Source: JAOZTV01 sp965371805
GTDB lineage: Bacteria; Acidobacteriota; Aminicenantia; UBA2199
Length of the DNA stretch: 64,000 nucleotides
NCBI GenBank assembly: GCA_965371805.1
Contig: CBDUZW010000005.1
Coordinates: 1 to 64,000, forward strand
Reading direction: 5' to 3'
Shown: positions 8,706 to 16,246 of the stretch, piece after piece
Layout: each line of letters begins with the position of its first letter
Numbering within the stretch: the first letter of the stretch is position 1
The notes under the pieces: generated by a model
The model's input: only the letters and a program-made list of their open reading frames with translations
What the model was told of the DNA's origin: nothing
Database searches by the model: none
Program-made: the position numbers and the translations under genes

Positions 8706-9830
8706 ATGAAAAAAATGAAAATTTTATTAGTTTTAGTATTATTTATGTCTTTCATACTAAATGGATTAACAATTGAAAACTTAGACAAACCTCTTAAAGG
8801 GAAATGGGATCTACAATTAAAAAAACTCTGGGAGATCGAAGGAGGGGGTACAAAAAATTTCGGACAGGTTCAAAATTTAAAAGTATCAGAGGATGGAAGA
8901 GTTTATGTTCTTGATAATAAACTAAAAAAAATTCTTATATTTGATAAGGATGGAAAATTTTTATCTGAATTCGGAGAGATGGGTGAAGGACCTGGCGAAT
9001 TTAAAAATTTCAGACAGGGTGACCAACTATTTATTTTGAAAAATGATCTGATATTTGTTGACAGAGAAAGAATTCACTATTTTTCTCTTGATGGAAAATT
9101 TAAAAAAACGGTAAAAACACCGTCATTTCTAAAACCAAGAAGATTTATTTCCAAGGATATATTCATCTCTGCACCTATTATGATCAGGGATTCAGGGCAA
9201 AAGGAAGAGGAGATAAAGTCTTATGATATTCTTACCAAAACTGAGTCTGTAATTTCAAAATTCAAACCTTTTGAAAAAGCTTCAACGAGCAGTAGTAATA
9301 GTGGAAATCGAATGAGAGTCGGGATCATCATAGGTAGTATTACCCCATTAATGAATCTGGATTATAAAAATGGAAATCTCTTTTATGGTATGAGTGATAA
9401 GTATAAGATAACAAAAAGAGATTTGAAAAACAAGAGTGAGAGTTCTTTTCTATTAAAAGACAGACAACAAAAACCAGTTTCAAAAAAGTTTCTAAAGGAT
9501 TTTTCAAAAAGATTAAAACAGATCCCTGAAGATATGAAGAAAAAAATTATTGATGGACTTCCGAAAAAAGCATCATTTTTCCAGAGAATTGCAATTCAGG
9601 AAAATGGTTTAGTATATGTTTTTGTGTCAGATCCAGATAATAATGCTTCCCAGGAAATAGATGTTTTTTCCAATAATGGAAAGTATCTATATTCAACCGG
9701 AATTAAATTGGAAGAAGGATCTAATTTAGGTAATATTACATTTAGTAAAGATAGCTTAATCCTCTCTTATGAAGATGAAGAGGGAGAGATCAAAGTAGCA
9801 AAATATCAAATAAACCAACCCGCTTCATAA
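8706..9830 (+). CDS. Exported 6-bladed beta-propeller protein
   Basis: 374 residues: signal peptide (1-22), then NHL/6-bladed propeller repeats with phrases such as GRVYVLDNKLKKILIFDKDGKFL and GEMGEGPGEFKN. The pattern (FDKDGKFLSEFGEMGEGPGEF) is the hallmark of the exported 6-bladed beta-propeller family common in Bacteroidota and Acidobacteriota. The function is unknown; binding of a peptide, sugar or protein partner is usual for the fold. AAAGGAG is 6 bases before the ATG. A 12-base word shared with the sigma-gene inverted repeat lies upstream at 8637-8648, so this gene might be a target of that sigma factor (inference). A related propeller is encoded at 33797-34834. Confidence 0.8.
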   Translation: MKKMKILLVLVLFMSFILNGLTIENLDKPLKGKWDLQLKKLWEIEGGGTKNFGQVQNLKVSEDGRVYVLDNKLKKILIFDKDGKFLSEFGEMGEGPGEFKNFRQGDQLFILKNDLIFVDRERIHYFSLDGKFKKTVKTPSFLKPRRFISKDIFISAPIMIRDSGQKEEEIKSYDILTKTESVISKFKPFEKASTSSSNSGNRMRVGIIIGSITPLMNLDYKNGNLFYGMSDKYKITKRDLKNKSESSFLLKDRQQKPVSKKFLKDFSKRLKQIPEDMKKKIIDGLPKKASFFQRIAIQENGLVYVFVSDPDNNASQEIDVFSNNGKYLYSTGIKLEEGSNLGNITFSKDSLILSYEDEEGEIKVAKYQINQPAS

Positions 9831-9832
9831 TT

Positions 9833-9868
9833 AAAAAAAAGTATGCGGTTATAGTTTTAGCCGCATAC
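9833..9868 (-). terminator. Terminator of the sigma-factor operon
   Basis: Read on the minus strand: GTATGCGG (9868-9861) pairs with CCGCATAC (9848-9841), followed by eight T (9840-9833). It sits 27 bases after the last stop of the decayed reading frame, so transcription of the sigma operon probably runs to here. It may also end the + strand propeller gene, although that side has no T-run. Confidence 0.75.
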
Positions 9869-9895
9869 TAACATAACTATTATACATCATTCAAC

Positions 9896-10093
9896 CTATA
9901 TACCAGAAAACCATGTTATTGCTTCATCTCTGGACTCATATAATTCACTTATCTACTTAAAAACACTAAAGAACCCACTCAAAACTGCATTACCATGAGT
10001 TTTTACCTTAAATTTATCATTTGAATGTTTTAAATCAAATGTCATAAATTTACACCCTTCAAATACAGAAGTTAATATTCCATAATAAAATTT
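9896..10093 (-). pseudogene. Decayed reading frame with an internal TAG, downstream of the sigma-partner gene
   Basis: Directly after the TAA of the preceding gene the same frame stays open and reads protein-like: GILTSVFEGCKF, MTFDLKHSNDKFKVKTHG, NAVLSGFFSVFK, then TAG (9955-9953), then ISELYESRDEAITWFSGI and a final TAG (9898-9896). The sequence on both sides of the internal TAG looks like one domain, as if a tyrosine codon had become a stop. A 30-residue open frame starting at ATG 10045 with GAAGGGTG upstream (9953-10045) could still be translated. I do not recognise the family. Alternatives are a short real peptide or stop-codon readthrough. Confidence 0.45.
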
Positions 10094-11182
10094 TTATTTC
10101 AAATTATATAGTTCAGGATCAAATATTGACGAATCGTATTTTAAAAATTTATATTCAATAAAATCCAATTCATATTGGTGAACTATTTCTGAGTCATCTA
10201 ATAATTTATAGCTCATTCTAATTATCTTTCCGGTAGTTTTATCAATTTGTGTTGTCTCTATAGCCTTGAGTTTTTTATTGCTCACAGCTTCAGGGAGATT
10301 ATCTGATTTATTTTTAGAATTTAACTTTATTTTTTTATCTCTAATTTTATTTAAAAACCACTCCATTTTTTCATTCAGATCATCCTCATATTCAAGTATA
10401 AAAAATGTACTGTCTAGATAAGATATTTTTTCAAATACATCCATTTGATTTCCGGTAGCTTCATTTATTTTCTTACCCAGATATTTGACATTTTTATTTG
10501 ACTTTAATTTATCATAAATATCATTCGGGATCTGTTTACAATAATCGATCATATCCGGTGATTCTTTTATAATTAATACTTTTGATCTTTTTCCCTCATT
10601 TTTAATGTTTTTTAATTTTTTAATAATTACTTTAATATTTTCATTTTTTGTTATATTTTTATGACTACCTTCCCCATCTTTTTCGCATATATCAATTTTA
10701 ATTTTTAATTTTAATCTGCTGTTTGTTTCCTTTAATTCATATGTTCTTTTATTAGTTGCGATAAGATGACTAATTATTTTGCCATCATTTTCGTCCTTAA
10801 ACTGCAAGCGTAGCAGGTTTTTATTATATCTCCAGCTTTCCATCAAGAGTGTTGTATTCTCTTTACCTTTTACAGTAAATAATTTCTTAATATAGTAAAC
10901 ACTATTTTTTATAAGTGAGTTTAAATATGTTTTTTCTAAATTATGGGCAATTTCTTTTGCTGAAACCTGCTGTGGAATAATCTGGAATATCAAAAACAGT
11001 ACAAATATAATTGAAGCTGCTGTACTTAGAAAATATTTAAATAAAGTTTTCTTTTTATCTTTTGATAAAACTAGTTCAGCCTCACTCAATAAGTCCTTTT
11101 TTAACTTCTCCTTTGCTGTTTTTAAAATAAAGTCAGGGTATTTTGTGTTTTTCAATATATTCTTAATTTTTTCTGTTGACAT
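10094..11182 (-). CDS. Single-pass membrane protein paired with the ECF sigma factor (candidate anti-sigma factor)
   Basis: 362 residues: a cytoplasmic Lys-rich N-terminus (1-47), one transmembrane helix (about 48-67, FKYFLSTAASIIFVLFLIF), then a large extracytoplasmic domain of about 290 residues. The end reads like LolA/outer-membrane-lipoprotein-sorting or MucB-type folds (strands such as KIIRMSYKLLDDSEIVHQYELDFIEYKF), but I cannot assign it firmly. The gene starts just after the sigma-factor stop and has AGAGGGGG before its ATG. The order sigma then single-pass membrane protein is that of a sigma/anti-sigma pair. No zinc-binding HxxxCxxC anti-sigma motif is visible, so the anti-sigma call is from context. 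Confidence 0.6.
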   Translation of the reverse strand: MSTEKIKNILKNTKYPDFILKTAKEKLKKDLLSEAELVLSKDKKKTLFKYFLSTAASIIFVLFLIFQIIPQQVSAKEIAHNLEKTYLNSLIKNSVYYIKKLFTVKGKENTTLLMESWRYNKNLLRLQFKDENDGKIISHLIATNKRTYELKETNSRLKLKIKIDICEKDGEGSHKNITKNENIKVIIKKLKNIKNEGKRSKVLIIKESPDMIDYCKQIPNDIYDKLKSNKNVKYLGKKINEATGNQMDVFEKISYLDSTFFILEYEDDLNEKMEWFLNKIRDKKIKLNSKNKSDNLPEAVSNKKLKAIETTQIDKTTGKIIRMSYKLLDDSEIVHQYELDFIEYKFLKYDSSIFDPELYNLK

Positions 11183-11183
11183 A

Positions 11184-11837
11184 TTATTCCCCCTCTTTAA
11201 AAAGTATAGAATGTTTTAACCGGGTCCTTAATTTATTCAAGCCCCTATGAATTAGTGATTTTACCGTACCTTCAGATTTATTTAATATTTCAGAAATTTC
11301 TTTGATCTTTAATTCATCAAAAAATTTCAATACAATTACTTCCTGATATTTTGCCTTTAATTTCTCCAATGATTTTTGAAGTTCCAGAAACATGTTTTGA
11401 TCTTCCAATTGCCGATGAGCATCTTTTATCTCAATCTGGATCAGAGGGTAAGACCTATCTTCAATATTAATAATATCCTCAAGAGATGTTTTATTAAATC
11501 CTCCATATTTTCTAAAATACATATTTACTTCATTAGTAGCAATTCTGTACAACCACGATGAGATAGAAACACTTTTCCATGTAAATGAATTAATATTTTT
11601 TAAGGCTTTAAAAAATGTATCGGAGGTAAGATCTCTGGAAAGTTCTATATTCGCTGTTCTATGTAATATATATTTATAAATTTTATCATGATATTTATCA
11701 AAAAGAAGCCCAAAATAATGAGGATCAGTTTTGGCTTTTTCTACTATATCCTTTTCATTTTCCATAATTTCCCAATCTATAATACTATCATATTTTAAAG
11801 GATTTAGACCACTGGCCAAAACATTCTTATCACTCAT
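11184..11837 (-). CDS. ECF-type RNA polymerase sigma factor
   Basis: 217 residues with sigma-70 region 2 (about 45-110; LFDKYHDKIYKYILHRT, DLTSDTFFKALKNI, SWLYRIATNEVNMYFRK) and region 4 (about 150-205; YQEVIVLKFFDELKIKEIS and EILNKSEGTVKSLIHRGLNKL). There are no regions 1 or 3, as in extracytoplasmic-function sigma factors. An alternative ATG at 11765 (residue 25) would remove a leader not typical of the family; neither start has a good ribosome site. A perfect 13-base inverted repeat ends four bases before the first ATG. It is co-transcribed with the membrane partner downstream. Target genes are unknown. Confidence 0.88.
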   Translation of the reverse strand: MSDKNVLASGLNPLKYDSIIDWEIMENEKDIVEKAKTDPHYFGLLFDKYHDKIYKYILHRTANIELSRDLTSDTFFKALKNINSFTWKSVSISSWLYRIATNEVNMYFRKYGGFNKTSLEDIINIEDRSYPLIQIEIKDAHRQLEDQNMFLELQKSLEKLKAKYQEVIVLKFFDELKIKEISEILNKSEGTVKSLIHRGLNKLRTRLKHSILFKEGE

Positions 11838-11840
11838 TAA

Positions 11841-11881
11841 CTATATAATGCAATTTATACAAAAAAAGTTGCATTATATAG
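11841..11881. promoter_or_regulatory. Perfect 13-bp inverted repeat at the sigma-factor gene
   Basis: CTATATAATGCAA (11841-11853) and TTGCATTATATAG (11869-11881) are exact reverse complements with a 15-base spacer. The site lies between the coiled-coil gene (ends 11920) and the sigma ATG (11837). Each arm contains a -10-like TATAAT. It may be an operator, a self-regulated sigma promoter or a transcript hairpin. A matching 12-base word occurs at 8637-8648, upstream of the propeller gene. Confidence 0.6.
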
Positions 11882-11919
11882 TTTCCCTGGATCTATTTGT
11901 AAATTATAAAACCCGGTTC

Positions 11920-13191
11920 CTAGTTATATTCTCCATTTAATATTAGTTTTTGGATATCAGAAAGTTTCTGTTTAAAATGACTTTCATAAATTTTCTTATA
12001 TTTATTATAGAATTTTTTATTGATTTTTTTGTCATTCAAGTAAAAACCTTTTTTTAGAGACAGTTCAAATTTGAATATATCATCTTCTTTAATTAATTTG
12101 TCTTTTATTAGTTCTTTCTTTATTTTTATTTGGAATCTCTCTAATAGTTTTTCTTGTTTTTCTAATTCATCTTTCTCAATTTTTAATTTCTCATTTTCTA
12201 TTTCCATTTTACCTTTTTCAATTTCAATCAGTTCTTTTTCTTTTAATTCATTTTCACGATCCAGTAACTCGCTCTCAACTTTAGATCTTTTTTCTAACTC
12301 CATTTTAATTTGTTTATCAATATCAAGTTTCTTCTCTTTTTTTATCAACCCCAATTCTTTAGCTCTCATCTTTTCTTCAATAATAATGAGTTCTTTTAAT
12401 TGTTTTTTTTGTACCTCTCTCTCTTTATTGAGTTTTCCCTTTTCTTTTAATACCCATTCATATTTTTTTTTTGCTTCCATTTCTGCTGATAATTTTTCTT
12501 CATTTTCTCTTAGGTACTTAATTTTTTCGTCCGCTTCAATCTCTCTATTTAATAATTTTTCTTCTTTATATTTAATAAGGACCTTTTCTTTAGCTCTTTT
12601 TATCTCATCCAACTCTTTTTTCTGTTTTTCCAGAATTAAATTGGAATAATTTTCACTGGATTTACCTTCAATAAATATATCAATCATTTTATCTGCAAGA
12701 TTATTTTCCCCTGCTTTTAAATAAAAAGAAGAAAGCTGTTCATCATCTATTTTGTTTGTAAATATTATCGAAAAGGAGTTGTTCTTATCAATAATGTCAA
12801 TTTCAAATATTCCTTTTTTTAATTTAACACTATCACTAAACCGATATACAGGCCCCCAGAAATTCAGTTTTTTTTTCTTTAAACTCCAGACAACCTTGCC
12901 TGTATTAACATCGATAAGTTTAATCTTTTTATAAAATTTATCATTATTTGTGCAAACACCTTCAATCTTAAAATTTGTTCTTTTTATTAAATGAAAACCT
13001 GATTTAAGCCTGAATTTGCTCTTTATTGGTTTCGTATATTTCTTATAAGAATTAGTCGTAGTTTTTCCCTCATTTCCTTCATTTCCTTCAAACCTATTTG
13101 CCGAGATATCAGTGGAAAAAATCAGAAGTAGAAAACAAAGCACTAATGAATCTGTTAGTTTTTCTGAAAATATATTATTTATTAAGCTCAT
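11920..13191 (-). CDS. Coiled-coil exported or membrane-anchored protein of unknown function
   Basis: 423 residues. A hydrophobic N-terminal segment (about 12-30) looks like a signal or anchor. Residues 55-160 may form a beta-rich domain (FKIEGVCTNNDKF, GIFEIDIIDKNNS). Residues about 185-370 are an almost unbroken Lys/Glu-rich coiled coil, and the C-terminal 50 residues are compact and basic. AAGGAG sits 6 bases before the ATG. It lies upstream of the sigma operon on the same strand, separated by the inverted repeat. I do not recognise a family; the coiled coil makes structural or scaffold roles plausible, but low-complexity composition would mislead homology searches. Confidence 0.65.
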   Translation of the reverse strand: MSLINNIFSEKLTDSLVLCFLLLIFSTDISANRFEGNEGNEGKTTTNSYKKYTKPIKSKFRLKSGFHLIKRTNFKIEGVCTNNDKFYKKIKLIDVNTGKVVWSLKKKKLNFWGPVYRFSDSVKLKKGIFEIDIIDKNNSFSIIFTNKIDDEQLSSFYLKAGENNLADKMIDIFIEGKSSENYSNLILEKQKKELDEIKRAKEKVLIKYKEEKLLNREIEADEKIKYLRENEEKLSAEMEAKKKYEWVLKEKGKLNKEREVQKKQLKELIIIEEKMRAKELGLIKKEKKLDIDKQIKMELEKRSKVESELLDRENELKEKELIEIEKGKMEIENEKLKIEKDELEKQEKLLERFQIKIKKELIKDKLIKEDDIFKFELSLKKGFYLNDKKINKKFYNKYKKIYESHFKQKLSDIQKLILNGEYN

Positions 13192-13294
13192 TTTTTTCTC
13201 CTTCCATCTTATTTAGAACTTTTCTGATCTCAGCCAGCTCCTCCTCTGTTGCCTTGTAACCCTGAGAGCCTGAAGAACCAAAAACCCGGTCCAT
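13175..13294 (-). CDS. Small 39-residue protein overlapping the coiled-coil gene start
   Basis: A short open frame reading MDRVFGSSGSQGYKATEEEL and then a helical AEIRKVLNKMEGEKNELNK. It overlaps the first 17 bases of the coiled-coil gene, and its 3' end supplies that gene's AAGGAG, suggesting coupled translation. The frame remains open upstream to a TTG at 13324 (49 residues), which may be the true start; neither start has a strong ribosome site. Composition is protein-like, with a clear amphipathic helix. Family unknown. Confidence 0.45.
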   Translation of the reverse strand: MDRVFGSSGSQGYKATEEELAEIRKVLNKMEGEKNELNK

Positions 13295-13349
13295 TAGATT
13301 ATTATGGAAATTGCTTTTTGTCAACTTTTTTTATATTTTCCAAAATATT

Positions 13350-13378
13350 TTGAATCTACCACTCATTAGGTGTATAAT
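13350..13378 (+). promoter_or_regulatory. Promoter of the heme-motif lipoprotein gene
   Basis: TTGAAT (13350-13355), a 17-base spacer and TATAAT (13373-13378). Confidence 0.6.
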
Positions 13379-13410
13379 GTGCTACATTGAAAATAAAGAG
13401 GATGATTAAA

Positions 13411-13698
13411 ATGAAAAAAAATTCTAATGAAGTATTCTTAAATATTTTGGGAATCGCGTTAATATTATTTCCTGCCATTTCCTGTTCCGGTTCAGGTCAG
13501 GAAAAAGTTCAAAAAGAAGAAAAAAAAAATACTCCTGTTATAACTGAAACTGAAAAAATGAAAACAAATTCAGATAAGGTTAAAAAAACCACCTGTACAA
13601 CTTGCCATACGACCGACGAAAATGGAGATTTATCTTTTAAAAGTATAGATGGGAAACTTATCCTAAAAGAAAAAACGCCGCAAAACATGAAACATTAA
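13411..13698 (+). CDS. Small lipoprotein with a single CXXCH heme-binding motif
   Basis: The start at 13411 follows AGAGG; an in-frame ATG at 13387 lies too close to the predicted transcript start. The 95-residue product has a signal peptide ending in a lipobox-like AISC. A Lys/Glu-rich linker (SGSGQEKVQKEEKKN) and one CTTCH motif near residue 65 follow. A single CXXCH suggests one covalent heme, but the protein is shorter than a class I cytochrome c and I see no clear distal methionine ligand, so it may be a metal or heme carrier instead. It stands alone on the + strand, with citC converging from the right (30-base gap). Confidence 0.6.
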   Translation: MKKNSNEVFLNILGIALILFPAISCSGSGQEKVQKEEKKNTPVITETEKMKTNSDKVKKTTCTTCHTTDENGDLSFKSIDGKLILKEKTPQNMKH

Positions 13699-13727
13699 GA
13701 CAATCATTCTTCGGAAATCAGCCAGGA

Positions 13728-14798
13728 TTAATGACGTGAATTAGTACTTTTAATTTTTTTAATGATTTCCAGGCCTTCATCTGACTTCAGAAATTTATAG
13801 GTAGTCTCAGGTAAATAATCCTTAATAGATTCAATCTGATTATTATTAATTGCATTTCTAATTTTTGACGCGCTGATATAATCCTGATTCACTGACTTTC
13901 TTTTTATTTCAATTAATTCAACTCCTGCAGGTGGAAGAATTTTTTTCATTGCCTCATTATATGCAGCAGTAGTATTACAGTATACTTCGGTCCCGACATA
14001 CCTTTTCTTTATCTTTAATACGGGAACAATATGTTTCAAAAATATTGTTACATCAAGCTCGATCTGCTTCTCGGCGATATAATCAACAGATTCATTCTTC
14101 AAGAAATAAGACGGAAATGTAGCACCTGAAACAACATAATTTCCACCCTTCAAAATCACAATATTGTTAAGATCAGCTATCCCCTTTTCGATCAAGTCCA
14201 TTCTGGTTTTAAAAGGAAATACAGATCTATCCTCTTCAACAACAAAAAGATAAACAACATCATTTTCCGCTGAAGCTTTTTCTATAAGATATTGATGACC
14301 TTTTGTAAAAGGATTGCAATTAACCACAATTGCTGCAATTTTTAATGAATCAGAAACTTTGAGATTATCTTTGAGATAATCTTTATAATCTTTAATTGTT
14401 CTATACCCCATTTCAAGTAAAACATATAAAGGTTCTACTACAGCGATTTCATTAAACCCTAAATTTTGAAATTTAAAAGAATTTTCAGGTTTAGTAAAAG
14501 CAAATATTGTTTTATACCCAATATAGAGGATTCTATTATTAAGATGTGTCACTATTTGAGCAAATGCAGAGGTTTCTCTGAAATTCGGGGCTACAACAAC
14601 AAATTTAAGAATTCCTTCATCACTGGCTCCGGTCCCGATAATCTGATTATTTAAATTATACAGAATCATCGCATAATCAACAATATCTTTTGAAAAATCA
14701 AATCCAAGTGGGGTTAAAAATTTTTTTATCAGCTTAATATCATATTCACTTTCAAGGTCCAGTACTTCAATGCGATAATCAGAATTTTCTATTGACAT
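13728..14798 (-). CDS. citC: Citrate lyase ligase (citrate lyase acetyl-ligase)
   Basis: Acetylates the prosthetic-group thiol of citrate lyase using acetate and ATP, which activates the enzyme. The ATG at 14798 overlaps the citXG stop as TGATG, with GGAG upstream. The nucleotidyltransferase motif VVNCNPFTKGHQYLIEKA (about 160-177) and the later ISASKIRNAI (a variant of the ISSTxxR motif) are intact. The N-terminal third is the usual GNAT-like domain (about 20-140). At 356 residues it has normal length. Last gene of the cit operon. Confidence 0.93.
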   Translation of the reverse strand: MSIENSDYRIEVLDLESEYDIKLIKKFLTPLGFDFSKDIVDYAMILYNLNNQIIGTGASDEGILKFVVVAPNFRETSAFAQIVTHLNNRILYIGYKTIFAFTKPENSFKFQNLGFNEIAVVEPLYVLLEMGYRTIKDYKDYLKDNLKVSDSLKIAAIVVNCNPFTKGHQYLIEKASAENDVVYLFVVEEDRSVFPFKTRMDLIEKGIADLNNIVILKGGNYVVSGATFPSYFLKNESVDYIAEKQIELDVTIFLKHIVPVLKIKKRYVGTEVYCNTTAAYNEAMKKILPPAGVELIEIKRKSVNQDYISASKIRNAINNNQIESIKDYLPETTYKFLKSDEGLEIIKKIKSTNSRH

Positions 14799-16228
14799 CA
14801 ACTTACTCCAACACCCTTTTCTATTAGATCAATTTTGGTTATAAACTCCTGCTCAACAAAATACAATAAAATTGTAAGGGCAAGTAAATCAGCAGAACCA
14901 CCCGGTGAAATTTTTTCTTTTTCGCAATATTTCATAAGCAAATCATACTGTGCCATTTTTTCATCTTTATTAACTAAGTTCAAAAAAGCAGAAGATAGAT
15001 CCTTTACTCCTTTAAGTTTCTCTTCCCCGCCTCTATAAAGTATATTAGTGTCATTATTATTTGCCATAATCGACATAAGAGTTGATATCAAAGGATTCTT
15101 TATATCTGCGTTAGTATAGATACCGTTTTTAATAGTCTTTAATTCACTTCGCAATACCGGCAATCCAAATTTTATAACAGTTGGAAGTCCATTTTCAACT
15201 TCATTTCTAATACCACCACCAATTTTCAATCCATACTTTTTAAAACATTTTTCTCCATGAGAGTTCTTTTGGTTATCTTTAACCAATTCATTATCAGAAA
15301 TACCAGCAGCAATGCATTTAACCGTTTTTACAAATAGTTCTCTATCAAAAACATTCTTTTTTCTCAATATATATGCAATTGAAAAAAGGGATATTCCAAA
15401 AAGAAATATTATACCCTTCTGGGTATTTACGCCTCCAGTTTCAATAAACATCTCCTCTTCCATTTTTAGCCCAATATTGCGAATTATCGGTAATGCGTCG
15501 TTCATGTCTCTATTAAAAGAATAACCGGCTCTTATCAGATCAATAAAATAGAGTGATATTGCAGCAGAGGAATTAATATATGTAAAAAAATCCATATCTT
15601 TATGAATACCGGAGTCAAACCTGTCAACAGAACCTGGTTTGGGAGATAATGAAACTTCATATAGTATAGCTTTTAAAGAAAATTGAGTTAATTTTGTAGA
15701 TATATTGTTCTCTTTTATTTTTTCTAAATATGAATCTACTTTTTCAAATAAATAATCTCTTAATTGAGTTTTTGTATGTCTATTCTCTTTCATACACTGT
15801 ACAGCAGGGAGATCTTTACAGATATAGCATGTTTTCAACTTATTTGAAGAGATATTATTAAATCTTTCATCTGTTATATCAATGTCAACTATACGCGAAA
15901 TATAAAAATCCTTTTCAAAAGATTCGCAGAGATCCTTAATTTTTTCAATTTTTTGATTTATACTGATGATTGAAGCTATAAAAAAATCACCCGCTTCATC
16001 AATATTTAAACTTGAGTTCTTTATATCCAGAAAGACTCTATTTGCCTGAAGATATCGGATTAAGTCTTTTAGAATTATATTAAATAAATAGTTAATACAT
16101 TTATCCGATTTTGGATACCCCGGAATATTTAATGTAAGACTCAAAGACGGATATCCTTTGGCAGAATAGAATTCTCTTAATTTAGATCTTTTTTCCCTTC
16201 CTTCTAAAATTCTATCCAGTATATCCAT
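14798..16228 (-). CDS. citXG: CitX-CitG fusion: phosphoribosyl-dephospho-CoA transferase / synthase
   Basis: One 476-residue chain joins two steps of citrate lyase prosthetic-group assembly. Residues about 1-170 match CitX (ILEGREKRSKL at the start; DIDITDERF; CYICKDLPAVQC), which attaches the group to apo-CitD. Residues about 180-470 match CitG (SLSPKPGSVDRFDSGIHKDMDF), which makes triphosphoribosyl-dephospho-CoA from ATP and dephospho-CoA. This fusion is known in several bacteria. It sits between citF (18-base gap) and citC (1-base overlap). Confidence 0.92.
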   Translation of the reverse strand: MDILDRILEGREKRSKLREFYSAKGYPSLSLTLNIPGYPKSDKCINYLFNIILKDLIRYLQANRVFLDIKNSSLNIDEAGDFFIASIISINQKIEKIKDLCESFEKDFYISRIVDIDITDERFNNISSNKLKTCYICKDLPAVQCMKENRHTKTQLRDYLFEKVDSYLEKIKENNISTKLTQFSLKAILYEVSLSPKPGSVDRFDSGIHKDMDFFTYINSSAAISLYFIDLIRAGYSFNRDMNDALPIIRNIGLKMEEEMFIETGGVNTQKGIIFLFGISLFSIAYILRKKNVFDRELFVKTVKCIAAGISDNELVKDNQKNSHGEKCFKKYGLKIGGGIRNEVENGLPTVIKFGLPVLRSELKTIKNGIYTNADIKNPLISTLMSIMANNNDTNILYRGGEEKLKGVKDLSSAFLNLVNKDEKMAQYDLLMKYCEKEKISPGGSADLLALTILLYFVEQEFITKIDLIEKGVGVS

Positions 16229-16246
16229 TAAGAGATTCTTATATTA

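Noticed and set aside
12071..12649. 192-codon Ser/Phe-rich open frame on the + strand
   Set aside because: It is the antisense of the Lys/Glu coiled coil; its composition (Ser, Phe, Ile runs) is what antisense AAA/GAA codons produce, and it has no ribosome site.
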